A program made the translations under genes and the position numbers. This document shows positions 35,001 to 49,600 of a DNA stretch of 64,000 nucleotides, piece by piece. Source of the stretch: Smittia aterrima (taxonomy: Eukaryota > Arthropoda > Insecta > Diptera > Chironomidae); NCBI GenBank assembly GCA_033063855.1, contig CP093830.1, positions 7,068,854 to 7,132,853 of the forward strand, read 5' to 3'. The notes under the pieces were generated by a model. That model worked only from the letters and a program-made list of their open reading frames with translations, had not been told where the DNA came from and did not search any database. Each line of letters starts with the position of its first letter. The stretch's first letter is position 1.

Positions 35001-38000
35001 CATCAAAGGCTCTCGATGCTTAAAAATTTAGTGGAAATTCTAGAAGACTCCCTTAACGTCCATTGAACGTAATGTTAATGAACTTGGAAAGAAGCTTCGA
35101 GCTGTTCACCGCAATGAACGTTCACCGATGGGGAGCTGCAGAACACTCAACAGTTCTCAAATTCCAAATCGTCTTCTAAAATAAACTTCAGAGAAATATT
35201 GATCATCGACGAGAGGTTGTCATTGTTGTTTCAATTTCAAAAGCAGCAATCGACATTTCGAATGAACAGTTTCCTTCAACTGAAAGGCGCACATGATAGC
35301 TCTTACTCGGTATCGATATTTATCGACAGATCTCGCCATTTCGAGAGTCTTTTCTTTCGTAAGTGCACACACGAAAAATATCTCCAATGACAATGGCAAG
35401 AATTGTCGAACGAAAATAACATCGGGGATTGAAAACGTTTTGTTCGCAACATTCGAGGGAGTGCACTGCAGTTTCAATTTCCTGAATCATACACCGCCAC
35501 TCGAATTCTATCGACAACTCGACAATTGTCTTCCTTAAACTAACGAAGTTCTTTTTCTGGTCGAGTGGAGATAAAATAATCTCAGATCTCGATCGAGGGT
35601 TTTTTTCAAAAGGAAAGGTTTTGATTGTAGCTAAGCTCAGGACTGCTCAACCTTTTGAATGTGACTCTCGAGAGATAAAATAATCCGATCCACAAACAAA
35701 AAGTTCTCCATCGCACTCCCAAGAGGAAAGATCAGTATCAGCAAAAAATCGAAATAATTTCATTTGAAACACCCTCCGATCTAATTATTTCACGTTTGCT
35801 GATTTATTCGCAATTTGCGTTAATGTTTTTCATAAATTCAAAAAGCGCAAATTAAATATCTGGACAGCAGTGTCTGAAGCCACGACCGAGAGAGAGGGAT
35901 TAAATGGTGAAAAATTAAACAATTTTGTGGGTTTTCAGCTTCATTTTCGGCCGCAGCATAATTTTTGTGTGGCTCGCTCGAAATTAAACAACAAAAGGGA
36001 CTTCAAATGAAAAGCGGATAAATTTCGCAAATTGAAATTCAATTTAAACTTCAAAGAGATTTTTTTTGCGTTATTATTTAAACTTCTGCCAGTCGCGCAC
36101 ACAAAGTCTTCCCTCGTTACCAGTACGACACGTTAATAACGTGTTAATTCCACATTTTTGGGGCGGTAAATATGAGACATGCGATGTTGAATGATTTATT
36201 AGCGTGACGATGTGTGCGATACTTAATTAACCTTTTGAAGCGTTTGCTGAATAGGCCGAGAGCTCATTAGATTTCTGCCATTAAACACAATTGTAAATAT
36301 TTTTCTGTTAAATCATTGACACAAAATCGTCGTAAAATATCAAGTGACTCCCTCATAATTTGGTTTTATAGCTTTCGCTGTCGTCAAACATCAACTTCTT
36401 GACTTTTATTTCCGCTCGTTTCGCTTCATATGACGACGATGTCTCACTCGACAGTCAAAAGATTTATTAAAGCGTGTTGATACTCGAGAAGCTTAAAATC
36501 TCAGTTTAATAGTTGGCAATGTTTATTTAGTAGTTAAAATAACTTAATTTCATATTAACACTGACGACATGGAAACTTTTCGACGTCGGAACGGAACGCA
36601 TGACGAGGAAAGGTTTATCAAAACGAGTTGCGGGCGAGGGATAATTTTATAATTTTTGCGGCCTCCTCGAGTGGCTTTCGAGTGGAACAAAATAATTCGT
36701 TCGATGGTTTTTAGTTTGGTTAGCTTTGCTCTTCCCGTCCACAAACGACCACAGAGAGTTCCAGAGCTTCGAGAACGCTCCTCAAGTTCGAAGTTTAACA
36801 AATACAGAGATTTGTTCTTTCCACTCGATAAAGTAAACTGTGGAAAACGAATCGAGGAAACTATTCCGACAATAAAGTCTATAGAAAATTATTCATTCCG
36901 GCCCCCGGAAAAAAAGAGAAAGCGACTCAAAGTTTTTCATTTTATTCCACCCCGGAACACATAAAAATACACATAATCTGAAATCATTAAACAAACATTC
37001 TCTGGTTGCATCATTAAAATTCCAATTGAACGCATAAAATAAACATAATCCCTTCGTCGTCCGCCCGCCTTGCCATCAGCTTTATGGCCGAAATGCTGAA
37101 AATGTGACGCGTCCCTCGAATGAATAATGCACATTCTCCTATCATGACATCATCATCAATTCTCAGAGCCGACTGTGAAATTATCCACAGCTCATTATTA
37201 ACTTTGTCGCATTAAATGTGAATGGCGATAAACAAATTTCACAGTTTTCTGGGGGAAGGAACGAGTTGAGATGGGTGAAGATGAAAAGTCTGTTTACATT
37301 CAAAACATTATAGGGAGAGTTAAGTTTTCATAAGAAAACTGCTGTCGGATTCAATAAACATTGACTGATTTATTTTGAGACTGAACAATCCTTTCGAAAA
37401 TGAAATCGATCTGGCCAACCGAGAAGACTCAAATTATCGTTAAACTAAAGTAAACATCTTAATCAAAATAGCGAGGAAGGAAAAGAAAAGTTCAAACGAC
37501 GCTCTGGCGCTTGCTGGCAACTCGCAATCTCTTCCGCAAATAAATCCTCGTCAATTTCAAAAGGGAGCGGGACGCATGACGTAATTTTCCTCTTCGAGAA
37601 GTTGAACAAACATCTTTTATGGTAATTTTATTCTGCCTCCCGGCCAAAACCTAATATATTAATGATATGAAAGTAAAAATATATTTTTATGTGTTGCGAG
37701 CTGCGGAGGAGAAAGCGAAAACTTATCGGAAAGAAAGTGAAAAGTTTTTTTTCATCTCTTTAATGTCACATACATTAGAGGGGTTACCCCCAATTCACTC
37801 GACAGCCTCCTCACATTTATCATGTCATTATTACGTAAAAGAGACTTTTTAATGTAAAATATATTTTTATTATTGGATAATGGCTGTTTGAGCAGCTCCA
37901 CCCACGCTCGTAATTTCCATTTCTCGTCGCCCGATAGTTTGTCATTTCCGATGAAGATTTCTCAAACTTTTCTTTGTCCCTACTTGTTCGAGATGTGACA

Positions 38001-41000
38001 TAATAGTGTCGCATCCTCCCTTAGCTTTGTAATAATAAATTTGCACATAAATAAATAACTAAACGAAGCTCATAAATTTCATTTTTATTGTCACATTTTC
38101 TGTGATTTTCGTCTCATTTTTCCATGTTTGCGAAATGTTTTCCGCTCCTCGGTTCGTCCTTCTTCTTCTCGTCCTCGTTCGGGGTCTATAAATTGCACAT
38201 TTGTCTCTTCGTCTCTTGAACCACTGATGGCAAATTACGATCTTGACGGAGCCCTTTCAACATAAAAATCACTACATGATGATTCCGATTCTCGCATGAG
38301 GGGTTACACACATCAAATGACGTGTATCAAATTACGATCTCCGAGCATTTTTCTCGAGCTTGACTTCAGACTTTATTAAATATTCAACAGCATCATTATT
38401 GAGTGAACAAGCAGCACTTGCAAATCGACCTCAGATTTTATTGTGTGCAAAGCATTGTCGATGATTGAGTTAAGTTGCGAAAGAATTTTCCTTCGTCGCA
38501 ACGTCAAGGGCTTCTCTCGTTGATTTCCTTGATTGACTTGAAGTGAGCAAATTGGATTGTTGAGCAAAACGATAACTAGAGCGAGTCGTCTTCGTGTTTC
38601 TCGTACCGCAAACTTTATCGACTGCAAAGAATTGAATTACTGCAGAAATCTTCAAACTTTTTGCCTTACAAAAGAAATCGTAACATTTGCAACCTTCACG
38701 AGATTATTTTTATCCATAATAGGAACACATAAAAGCAATAAATTCTCATTCGATCAGAATTGAAAGTTATTATTGTGTTGAGAGCGTCAGCCACATATCG
38801 ATCGATCGAGGGATTCGCAGGAGGAGAAAATCTTTTCACTCGAGCCATTAAACTCTCGCACACAATTCTCTTTACACATTAGCAATGAACTCTCTACCGA
38901 GTGCGCCAATAACCATTAAACACTGAAGCCTTCCCAAGCAGAAGATGGGGCATTAAAATGGAAATTGAAACATGATTGTCTTTGCTTCCAACTCATAAGT
39001 TACAAAAGAGTGAAAATAGTTATGGACGAGTGGAAAATTATTCGATGTCTCGAGAGAGATAAAAAGCAAAAGGAGAACGAAATCGAAAACTCTAAAAATC
39101 CATTTTCCTTTCATTAAACATTTAAGAGCTTTGAATTGAAAATTGAAGTGCGAATGGATATCGAGAGTGAGAGAGATGTCGGGGGCGAGAAGGAATTTCC
39201 GAACGATGATTGCGAAAATGAAAATCAATGCTTAGCAAATACGTTTCATGATCCTTTTCTCTCGTCATTCAGTTCGGTCGTTAGTTGAGAAGAAAGAATC
39301 AAAATGGAATTTCTGAACGCAGATGCATAAAAATATTTTCTTAAACTTCAAGGGGGTTAACAAACACAAAGTTATTCGGTTGAGTCTTCAAGAGATGAGA
39401 TTGAATAAACCTGAGTAAACTTTATGGAAATAGAGTTTAGCCAAGTTAGAGGTTCGAGTTGAAAGTTACACGATCTCCAGAGATTCTTTGGATTCTTTTT
39501 AATCTTCTTTTCTCGAAATCATATTCAACACGACGACACCACAATAAACGAAAAATTTAATAAAGAAAAACTTTTTAAATTTGTATGAAACAATTTCTTT
39601 TCGTTCTCAGCTTGTGGAAGATTTAAATTGCTCCCTCTCTTTATTTAGAAAGGTGACTTCATTACGAATTTGCTTTACGGAGTCGAAAACAATTATGCAA
39701 ATATCTTATTGACTTTTACGACGACGGAAAGAAATGAATAAAATTAAATTTAAATTTGAAAGTTTTACTTTGTCGTTTCGCAGGGATTTGCTTCTTTTAC
39801 ATAAGAGAGACAGAGAGAGAGGGCCAGTCAGGAATTCTCTGCTCGACAGGCGACAGAGGGAGAATTCCATTCTCAGCCCTAAAATGGTTTAACATTTTTT
39901 ATATAATCTTTCAATTTAAAAGGCATTAGGCGATGCCCTTCTCATGTCACATTCCCGATATCTCTCAAGCTGAAGTGCATAAATGTCAAACGAGCACTTT
40001 CCTGGTGGCAGAAACATTTTCCCTCATAAATGTAAAACTAGTTGGAAAGTCACTGCCAAAGGCGATTTTCTCTCCTCCGACAAACGATTCCTGAGTGCAC
40101 TTGCAAATTGCAAACTCAATCGTTCGGTTTACGGTGAATTGATCTCGAGTTTTCGATTTGGGAATGAACGTCAAGTCTTGTAGCAATTACTTTTCCTTTC
40201 ATGAAGAATCCACGTCTCGGTGAGAGTTTATTAGCCACACATGTGCCAAGTTGATCCGAAAAAGGATTGGAAACATAGACACAATGATAAATTAACTGCT
40301 GGGATGTGGCAAGATGAGTCTCAAAGGCAAATTCAATTTGCAGCAGTAAATTGTTGAGCATGCGGGACATTGCAATCACATTCTCCAAACGTCAAAGAGT
40401 TAAAGAACTTGCAATTGGCAACGAAACGAGAATCTCGTTTACTCTGAACGACTAACGTCGTCCATTAGAATAATTAAAATCTTTGTCATTTGTGTCGTCT
40501 CTTGACATGAAATGTTTTTCATGCTCGTTTGCTTTTGTTCTCGAAGAATCTTCATGTGTCGTTTCTATGTCTCCCAGGCACTTCAGCACAGTGGAAAGTC
40601 AAACAAATTGATTCCATATTGATAGCATGACCCGACCATCATAATTAACATTGCTATCGCATGTCCGAATGCAATAACAGTCGTCGAAATGCTAAACGAG
40701 ATGGGAGAGAGAATCATAAAAGATGATTTCGATTCTGTCTCTGTCCGCACAATCGGGGCACTTACATTCTCATCAATTCAATTGCTTCTCATTAAATTGC
40801 TAGTTCCTTCTTCGCGCGAGCTTCTTTTTTATGTATGCAATTTTGAAACGAATGTTTGCCTTTATTCGTTGTACATGCTTCGCTATTTTAATGGACAACT
40901 TGCTGCATTTACCCGTCAGAGTGAGTGATTGACTAGAAAATTCCTCCTGTTTCGAAATGACGATAAGACACGCATCTTGCGAATTACGAGTAGTTGTTCC

Positions 41001-44000
41001 CTTCAATCGTTACGGGCCGTGCTTCATCAAAATTGATGTTTTGTTGATAACAAAAAATAAAAGAAAGAGATTCACTTTGCTACCCTCCCCTCGTCTCATA
41101 TCAATTCGATGAAACAACATTGACATCAACAGAAAAGCAAACAAGACAAGATATAAATTCGTAAAATGAAATTGTTCGAAAAAGTAATGAATATATGATG
41201 GAGATGGATTTTTTATCGAAGGAAGGGTCGATGCGCATCGTTTCACTTGCCAAAGCAACATCGTCGTCATCTTCCAATTTGTTTTAATTATTACATCGAA
41301 TGAAAGTCTTTCCTCGAAAGGAGGAGTTCAGGGATTACGTGACGGGAAAAGTAAAGGAATTTAGAATTCTCTTGTGACTCTTCATTAAACTTCAAACACG
41401 TCATCATCGAACGATCCCTAGTCAGCTTTTTATGGATCAACGACTGCAGACTTGCCGCTCGATATCGCAAGCCGGCAATGTAATTATTTAAAGCGAGTAT
41501 TTATTTTCCTTCTCGTCTACTCGTTCTCCCTAATCGTTGATTCATAACATCACTGTTGTTAAATTATCCTTTTGGGAAATAAAATATATTCTCGATGCAA
41601 TCGAGGAACGAACAAAAAAACCTTTATCGACGTTTTATTGTATTTGATTGTGATTTACTTTCACAAATTTCTCGTTTGCATGATTTCTTTACTCTTTTCC
41701 AAAGGGACGACCCTTTCAGACGAGATCTTTCATTAGAAACGGATGATTCACAAAATGAAAAGTTTTCCGTGAATGGATTGACAAATTGAGGATTAAAATA
41801 ATTTTCTGGTGGATCCGAGATTGGATAAGTTTCTAAACTCCATTCAAAGTTCTCTTCGAATTTGAATGCAAATTAAGTCGCAATGAAACCTTTCATTTTG
41901 TTTCTCATGTAACTCTCATTGTTCGATTCGGATGCGAAGCCATAAAAAAGAAGTTTCCATGTTGAATGAGAATTGAAAAAAAATAAAATAAAAGAAACCT
42001 AAACAAATGACGACGCGTTTATTCATCGCTCAAACACTTTGAGCTGTTGAAACCAAAGACCTTTTCAAATGACACGTTTTAATGAAAGCAAACATTAAGC
42101 AGCCGGCAAAGAAAGGCGTGGTCTCCGGTAGATGGGCTCGAGGCTTCATTATTAAATAATTTATCCGTTTTCCACGTCGACAACGCTTTAAAACGCTTTA
42201 GCTTCCCAACGAGCAGCTTTAATTCCTCTCACAATACAAAAGTATTAGCTAGCGTAATTTCCTATTGATTACACAATTTTCCATATCGATATAAGCGATA
42301 GAAATAAATATTTACGATATCATTATTAGATTCTAATATATGTTGTTAAAGGCATACAATTGAAGCCATTCCGGGTGCGGTGGTAAGAGAGACAGAGACA
42401 GAGAAAGAGAATAAAAGCCTTCGTAATAATAACAAAGCACAAAATTGATAATACGAAACCAATTCATTTTCACGCCCAATAATAAGGAACATAGAAAGTC
42501 TCTCTCTCTCTACACATTGTATTGCTGTGATCGGCGAGCAAATTTATTCGACATCCGAGGGAGGATAACATGGAAGTAATTGAATTAATTGAACATGTTG
42601 TAAATTTGGTTGGAAATTCAATGGCGCCAGAGCTGAAAGTCTCTTTCTCCTGCGTGGCCGGACTTAATTTTCCATTTGTTCGTTTCTGTGTCCTCGAGTC
42701 GAGACTTTTGATTTTACAATTGTAAAATTTCCTTGTCAAATGAAATATTTGAAAACAATTCCAGCTTTTCATTTCAAAGGGAAACGCTTGAGAAAGTTTT
42801 AATTTTCGGTTAGAAACATTCGTCATGTTGTTAATTTTCTGGTGAATTCAAACGTCAATTGCTACTGCTATGCAGATGAACAGACGATTTGTAAGGATTC
42901 ATAGCCCTGACGACGACCATGAAATGACAAAGGAAAACTTTTAGATTTTTTTTTGTTGTGCTTAGTCGATGTCATGCTGTTCAATCGGAGAATTTTTCGC
43001 TCTATGAGCAATTCTCGAGCTGAGCCTGCTTTGTGTTTATTAAAACTTCCTGTAACGAATACCCCCAGGAACTTCCAGCAACAATGGCACTCAATCCTCT
43101 TTTAATAGGACAAAAATTTTACGAGGACATTTTTTTTTGTTCGTTTTAGCTGCAAAATGTTAGAGAGGGCAAAGGCTTTTTTTTGCTGGCGTTGATCGAC
43201 ATCCCGCTGCGTTTATTTATTCAATGCCAATAATTGCAGCTATTTGAATGTCGATTCTCCGAATAAAAAGTAAAATGCTTCGTCGTTATTTCATTCGATG
43301 ATGTGAGTTCGTTTGAGTTAGTAAATTGGTAAACGAAAAATCGAAATTAAGAAATTCTTCAAGTTTACTTAACGAGAAACAGAAACTTCTTCAAAGAAAA
43401 CAAAAAGGCTTTCAATCGAATTCCAGACGAATTGATAGGAAAGCTCAAGAGCGTCGTAGAAGAAGTTGAAGCAATCTTCTTTCAAATTTACGGAAAAGTC
43501 TTTCGAAATCTTTTAAAGCCTAGGAACGTTGACAACGCTTGGGGATTTTACTTTAAGCTAAAGCTCTCTCTCAAAGTTGAAACGAGCATCGTTCGTATTA
43601 ATGTGAAATTTTGGCTTCTGTTGGCCTCAGTCAGCGATAAACAATTTTGAGAAGCTTCATGGATCAATCGCGTGAATCGATAGAAAATAAATTGACGTGT
43701 AATCTTCTCCGCTGTTTCTCTCTAATCCCCAACTCGTTCAAGGTTCTCCGTCGCCGCTTCCCAATCCGAAATTAAAATACTTTTATGTGATATGAAAAAT
43801 GTCATAACAATTTTCGCTGATCGTAAATTTAACAATCATCATTTTACTTCCCGCTCGCTGAGTGAAAGAACGTCAGATGGAAACACATATCCGCTCGAGT
43901 AGATCTAAAAATAAGTCTTCGTTTTGATGTTTGTCAGATGCTTAGGATATTTTCACTCGTATATGTGTTTTTCAATTAAATTTTATGACAATTTTTCCTC

Positions 44001-44718
44001 ATCTCTTGCCATATATGTTGTGATACATAAACACAGTGCACAGTAAATGTTATCAGAGGCGACCGTTTTATGCTCGGTAAGGGAAACGCGCGCTTGAGTT
44101 TCTATTGTTTAACAGCGAAGAAGAATCGAATAAAAAGCTTTTTTAAACCCATTTCTCGTTCTCTATCTTCGCTCGTTGTTGAGGGAGAGAAAAATAACAT
44201 TGCAACGAAATAAAATTCGATTTCGGCGAAGAAAAATAAAAATTGTTGTTAAACTTCATCGGTATTTGAAACGAATAAAAGAAAGAGCGAGCAATGGAGT
44301 GGGAGAATAAGAAAACTCATAACCTAAAAAAATGTGAAAAGCAGCGGAAATAAAAAGTTTAGCCATAAAAATCTCCTCGAAAAGAATTCTTTATTCGCCT
44401 CACTCGCACTTGTGAGGCTTTAAACAAAGCTTTATCGGTTGAAATATCCTTCGAAAGAAATAGAAAATAAAATTGCGTGTGTGTGTGAAGTTTATGAACC
44501 TCTGAACATCCGATTACGTGAAGTGTGCGGTCTTCAATGGTTTTCCTTGTTCAACATAACCAGCAGCAGCCGGAATAGTTCTGCCTATTGTGAATGTGTT
44601 GAAAAGGGAAATAATAATCCAAGGGAAAAGTAATCGGCTCACAGAATCTGAGTTTTGAAACACTTCGGCCATTGCTCGTAAAAGGTTCGACATGGCTTTA
44701 AGTTATCGCGAGTTTCAG

Positions 44719-44818
44719 NNNNNNNNNNNNNNNNNNNNNNNNNNNNNNNNNNNNNNNNNNNNNNNNNNNNNNNNNNNNNNNNNNNNNNNNNNNNNNNNNN
44801 NNNNNNNNNNNNNNNNNN
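44719..44818. other. Assembly gap (100 Ns)
   Basis: The run of exactly 100 Ns looks like a conventional placeholder for a gap of unknown size. It begins right after GAGTTTCAG, a possible splice acceptor, and the sequence after it is already in the middle of gelsolin. The true gap may therefore hold the 5' exons. Confidence 0.98.
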
Positions 44819-46542
44819 GTCAGTCGCATCGTCGAAGGCGCTGAGTCAGCTCCGTTCAAACAATATTTCTTCACATGGCGTGATCATGGAGCTACACACT
44901 CGTCTTATCCGTGCTGCCAATGATGACGACTCAGAAACTGCTGACGACTCTGAATTCGATGCTTCAGTTCTTCATAAATTGAAGAAATCAGGAGGTCGCG
45001 CTATTGGCTTCATGCCCGATAACGGTGAAGGCGAAGCTGAAGTCTGGCGAGTTGAAAATATGGATCTCGTTGAAGTTCCAGTTGAAAACCACGGATTCTT
45101 CTTCAGTGGCGACTCTTACGTCATCAAATACGAATACAGAAACAAACGAGGAGGACACGGTTACGTTATTTACTATTGGCAAGGATTAAACTCATCAATT
45201 GATGAGAAAGCCGCTGCTGCAATTCATTCAGTTCGTTTAGATAACGAACTCAACGGAAAAGCTGTTCAAGTTCGTGTTGTTGAAGGATTCGAGCCACGTC
45301 ACTTGCTGAAGATTTTCAAAGGAAAAATGGTTGTTTTCAGCGGAGGAAAGGCATCAGGATTCAAGAATCTTCGTGATCACGACACTTATGACGTTGACGG
45401 AACTCGCTTGTTCAGAATTAGAGGAACTTGCGCTGAAGATGTTCGTGCAACTCAAATGCCTGAGGTTGCTGCTTCATTCGCTTCTGACGATGCTTTCGTA
45501 CTCGAAACTCCTGGAACAACTTACGTTTGGTACGGCAAAGGCGCAAGCGAATTCGAACGGTCAATGGCACAAAGTGTTTCAAAAACTCTTTCACCTGAAC
45601 ACGAACATGTTGAAGTTAATGAAGGAGATGAACCTGAAGAGTTCTGGAACGCAGTTGGAGGTCGCGGAGACTACGACACTGAAATCGATCCAGCAGGAGC
45701 TCCGTTCCTCGAGCCACGTCTCTTCCATTGCACGATTCGCACTGGCGGAAAGTTCAAGGTCGAAGAAATCGCCAACTTCGAACAAGACGATTTGGATCCT
45801 GATGACATTATGGTTCTCGATGGAGGTGACGAGGTCTACGTTTGGGTTGGAAATGGATCGACCGATGAAGAGAAAGAGAAATCAAGTGAAATGGCGAGAG
45901 TAAGTTGGAACTTTTTTAAAGCGATTTCAGTTTAAAATATCGAAATATTTCTAGGAATATATTCGCACGGATCCAACTGACCGCTCTGAAGAAACTGTGC
46001 CTTTGATTCATGTTCCTCAAGGTAAATTTGAAATCAATCTCTTCAAGTTATTTTTAGATAAAATTTATCGTCAACAGGCGCCGAACCGAGAAGCTTCAAG
46101 CGATTGTTCCCAGCGTGGAACGACTTCTTGTGGGAGGTGAGAGGATTGGTGTAATGCTGCTATGTTCTATCCTAATAACTTTTTGAGTTTTATGTGAATT
46201 TTGAATTATTTCCGCTAACACTTTGTGAACTTTCTCGATCAAAATTTTCTTTGTTTAGTTTGTAGCTTTGATAACAAAAAATCTTTTTGACTAGAGAGCA
46301 ATTTCTTCGTGTGTTTACTCACTTCTGCAATGATTTAGTTTGCTTTCCTGTTTTGTGATAGCTGAGAAGCGTTGATGCATGGCTAATGACTTTGTAGAGT
46401 ACTCGGCTTTGGATTTTCTGTTTTTCTTTGAAAGAGCTCGAAATTTAATTTCAATGATTTTTCTTCTCGTCGACAGAATTTGGTTTCCTACGAAGATTTC
46501 AGAAAGAAACACATCGAAGACAACAAGAACCGCAAGTTCTAA
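44819..46542 (+). CDS. Gel: Gelsolin, 3' part (end of domain 3 to domain 6); 5' end missing
   Basis: Gelsolins sever and cap actin filaments in a calcium-dependent way, in the cytoplasm or secreted. Exons here are 44819 (cut by the gap)-45899, 45955-46021, 46078-46136 and 46477-46542, with GT..AG introns of 55, 56 and 340 bp in compatible phases; TAA is at 46540-46542. The first stretch (RIVEGAESAPFK then QYFFTWRDHGATH) is the end of repeat 3. Repeat 4 runs from VWRVENMDLVEVP to EPRHLLKIFKGK, repeat 5 from LFRIRGTCAEDVRA to DEPEEFWNAVGG, and repeat 6 from LFHCTIRTGGKFKVEEI to SFKRLFPAW. LDGGDEVYVWVG is the typical repeat core. An apparent frameshift lies at base 44900: the reading frame up to CAC (44897-44899) resumes at CGT (44901). 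Repeats 1-3 and any signal peptide are absent. The gene symbol follows the Drosophila name; orthology is inferred. Confidence 0.95.
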
Positions 46543-46615
46543 GACGTCGACGTCTTCATTTTATATTGCACAAAAATATTTCTTGCAGAGTTTGGAAGTT
46601 TATACGAAGAAAGAA

Positions 46616-46621
46616 AATAAA
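46616..46621 (+). terminator. Poly(A) signal of gelsolin
   Basis: AATAAA about 74 nt downstream of the TAA stop codon, giving a short 3' UTR. Confidence 0.6.
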
Positions 46622-49600
46622 TTTGATTCAAAATCGAAATTAAATTTTGTTTTTATTTAGGTAATTGAGTTTCAGAAGTCGTTGCTGCATTGAATTCTTT
46701 GTAAGTTTTAAAGTTTCTGCGTGGAAGAGATCTCTCCTCCATCTACGAGCCGACACTCAAACTCAATTCTCGATAAAGCAGAAACGATTTCCCCTCAAAC
46801 TTCCCCTTCAAATCACTCTCACTCACAATTTTCTCGCTCTCTTCTTGCTCATCAACCTCCTTCCCTAAAGTTATTCATTTCTGTTGAAAACAGAATCGTC
46901 TCAACCCCAATTTCTTCTCATTCCCAATAACTAATAAATAAACTACATTCGGTTAATGAATGATTCTCTGGGAGGTCGAACTCGTCTTCCCCTTAATTGA
47001 AGGAAGGAAGCAGAAATGGTTTGATTCAACGAGATATGAATTAATTTCACATTTCATTAAGCAGTAAAACGTCTGATGATAAACGATTTGAAATTAATCG
47101 GGGTGAATATTCACTGAAACGACTGAAAGAAAATTAATTAAAATTCAAAATCTATAATTTTGTATTTGATGTTCATTCTCTGTCATGCGGTGTAAGTTAG
47201 TTACAAGAAAACAGGGATCGTGTGCAGGGCCATATGGAACTTGACTCGATAGTTGTCGGAGCAATCCAATAAATTTTAATTATTTGTTTTCTCCAACAAA
47301 GAAGAGACAAGTCTTAGGCAACCGCAGTTTTATTTTTAAACATTTGATGTTTTCTTTTATTTGTATTTCCGATGGGGTCATGTGACACTGTTATTTCGGG
47401 TCTTCCAATGACAATTGACACTGACTGATATAAATTAATATGCGCGCAGCGACAAAAAAATTTATTAATAATGATGACATTTATGGTCGTTTGATTTATG
47501 GAATAATTCTCTTCACGCTTTCTCCTCTACAAGTTTGAGTCGTTGCCGATGCAAATCGAGTTCTTGAGAAATGAAGAACTGTGAATTTTAATGAGTCAGC
47601 TAGTTGCAGGTGCAGCACAATCATTGTCGTTGTGTCAACGAAACTCATGAAATCATTATCTCGTCAACTCGCTTTTGAACTTTGAATAATTGTCGTCAGC
47701 TACCAAAAGAAAGGAAAAAGCAGCCACGCGATTGCGGCATTTCGTGTCGTTTGTTTCGATTTTTATCTCAACTTCGTGCTTATCGAACGATGCTCTAATT
47801 ACGCTTCTTGAGGGCGAGGAGAACTCAGTGAACTTCTGTATTGATTTTTAATCTCCAGGGAATTTCGATCTGTTTATTTTTGAGATTCTTCTCTAATCTT
47901 CCGCATTTCAACTTCTAATAAGGCAAAATTAATAAGGAAATCTTGAGATTGTGGACAGAGAACGAGAAATTCAATAAATCAAAATTTGAGGTTTAATATT
48001 TCTATAAATATTTCATTGATTTCCTAAATGGAAATATCAAAATAATTTTATGCTAATGATTGAAGTTTCAAGATTCTTTTTGCTTTAAGTTTTTCTTGAG
48101 AAAGTTTCCATTTTTCGCTCTACAACGAAAACCGTCTTTTCCCACCAATTACTAAAGTTTCCCCAACAATTTCGCTAAGTATACAACTTCATTGAGAAGG
48201 AAGGAAAGAAAAGTGCTCGCGATATTTCAGTTTGACGAATTATTTTCCTGCTCATTTATCGCGACGCTTTCATAAACGACTCGAAGTAAGAAGAAAACTG
48301 GGCAAAGTTCATCAAGTTTAACTCAAATTGCTCTTTAGCTTTGAACCTTAAACATCGTTAACCAACAAACCCTAATTAGTTGTATTTAATAAATCGTAGC
48401 CTTGTTGAATGTTTAGAACAAAAAAGGAATTACGAAGCGAGCCATGGCTGAGCTTTAAATAACGCAATAGCCAATGTCATGCACAAGCATGAGTTTATTG
48501 TTTTAATCACATAATAACATTATAGAAAGGGGAGAAAATCGTTTACATGAAGGGGTCGAGGAACCGAGAGTCGTAAAGCAAAATAATTAACATATTAGGT
48601 GGAAAATAGGGAAACTACGGCAAGTGCAATAGGCGAGGAAACTTTGTATCAAGTAAGTCGAATGCTTCGTAGATAAATTTGTTTGATAATCAACGTCACT
48701 TCATCGCTAAACGAAATTATTTTGTCCACAAATAAACAAGTTTCCTTTAGCGACGTCAATTACTCGATTGCTTGAGGCGTCGGTGAGATCGCCACTGAAA
48801 TATCGTCCTCGTAAATCTCGCCAAACATTTTCAAGAAAATTGATAATCTGAAATGTACTTGAGAGCGAAGTATTTTGTCACTCATGCCCCTCATCAACTT
48901 CTCTACCTTAGCCTGTCAACATTCTTGCCAACAAGAAAAATTCCTCAAACGAGCGAGTCCTATTTAGCATTTTATGGCATTTTTACCGCGTTCTCGTCAT
49001 TCCGCCCACTCACACATTTTTCTAGAGGATTTTTTCCGAGCCCACATTAGCTTAGCGGACGAACGAGAGTATGAATGGAACAAAAGGTCGTAATAAGCGA
49101 AAAATAATTTAATCCGACAAGTGTTGCTCGAAGGCTTCGGCTTTACATGTCACCGTACGAATTTGCCTGAAAAATAAAAAAACTGAAATCCTCTTTATGC
49201 TTCAACAAACTGAAAATGTGTTCATCATCGTGCGCTCTCCTTTCGCCTCCCTCTGTGTCATATGCGCCGAGAAAATCCTCTAGCAACAACAATGGAAATG
49301 AAAATGATGATCTCGCATCTCACTGGGCTTATATTTAAAATAAACAGAGAAGAGCGGAGGGCACCCATGAGCCATTGTTTATTTAATAATTAACTAATTA
49401 GTTACAGAGAATTTATGGTTTTAAATGACTGCAGAATTATTTAACTTTGGAAGCAGATAAATAAAGATATTAAGGGTTGACAGTTGCTCGATCTTAGTTG
49501 GAGAAGTTACAGAAGTTTATCAAGTGAAAGATTGATTTGTTCATCATGATTCGAGAGGCTTGTAAAATCTATTACGACTTTCCCAACTTATTCGTTATCA

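Larger units (their letters stand above)
24745..44718. other. 20-kb stretch with no confident gene
   Basis: AT-rich DNA with frequent poly(T)/poly(A) runs and pyrimidine tracts (for example 28260-28320), GA microsatellites (27417-27431, 39808-39822, 42388-42411) and GT runs (31417-31428, 44476-44487). ORFs up to about 204 codons occur on both strands without recognisable domains. The exon-like and peptide-like candidates at 26271 and 28351 are listed separately. The missing 5' exons of gelsolin should lie at the right end or in the adjacent gap, but no gelsolin-like coding sequence was seen before the gap. Confidence 0.55.

Noticed and set aside
45331..45903. 190-codon ORF in another frame over gelsolin
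   Set aside because: It is an out-of-frame shadow; the overlapping frame matches gelsolin repeats throughout.
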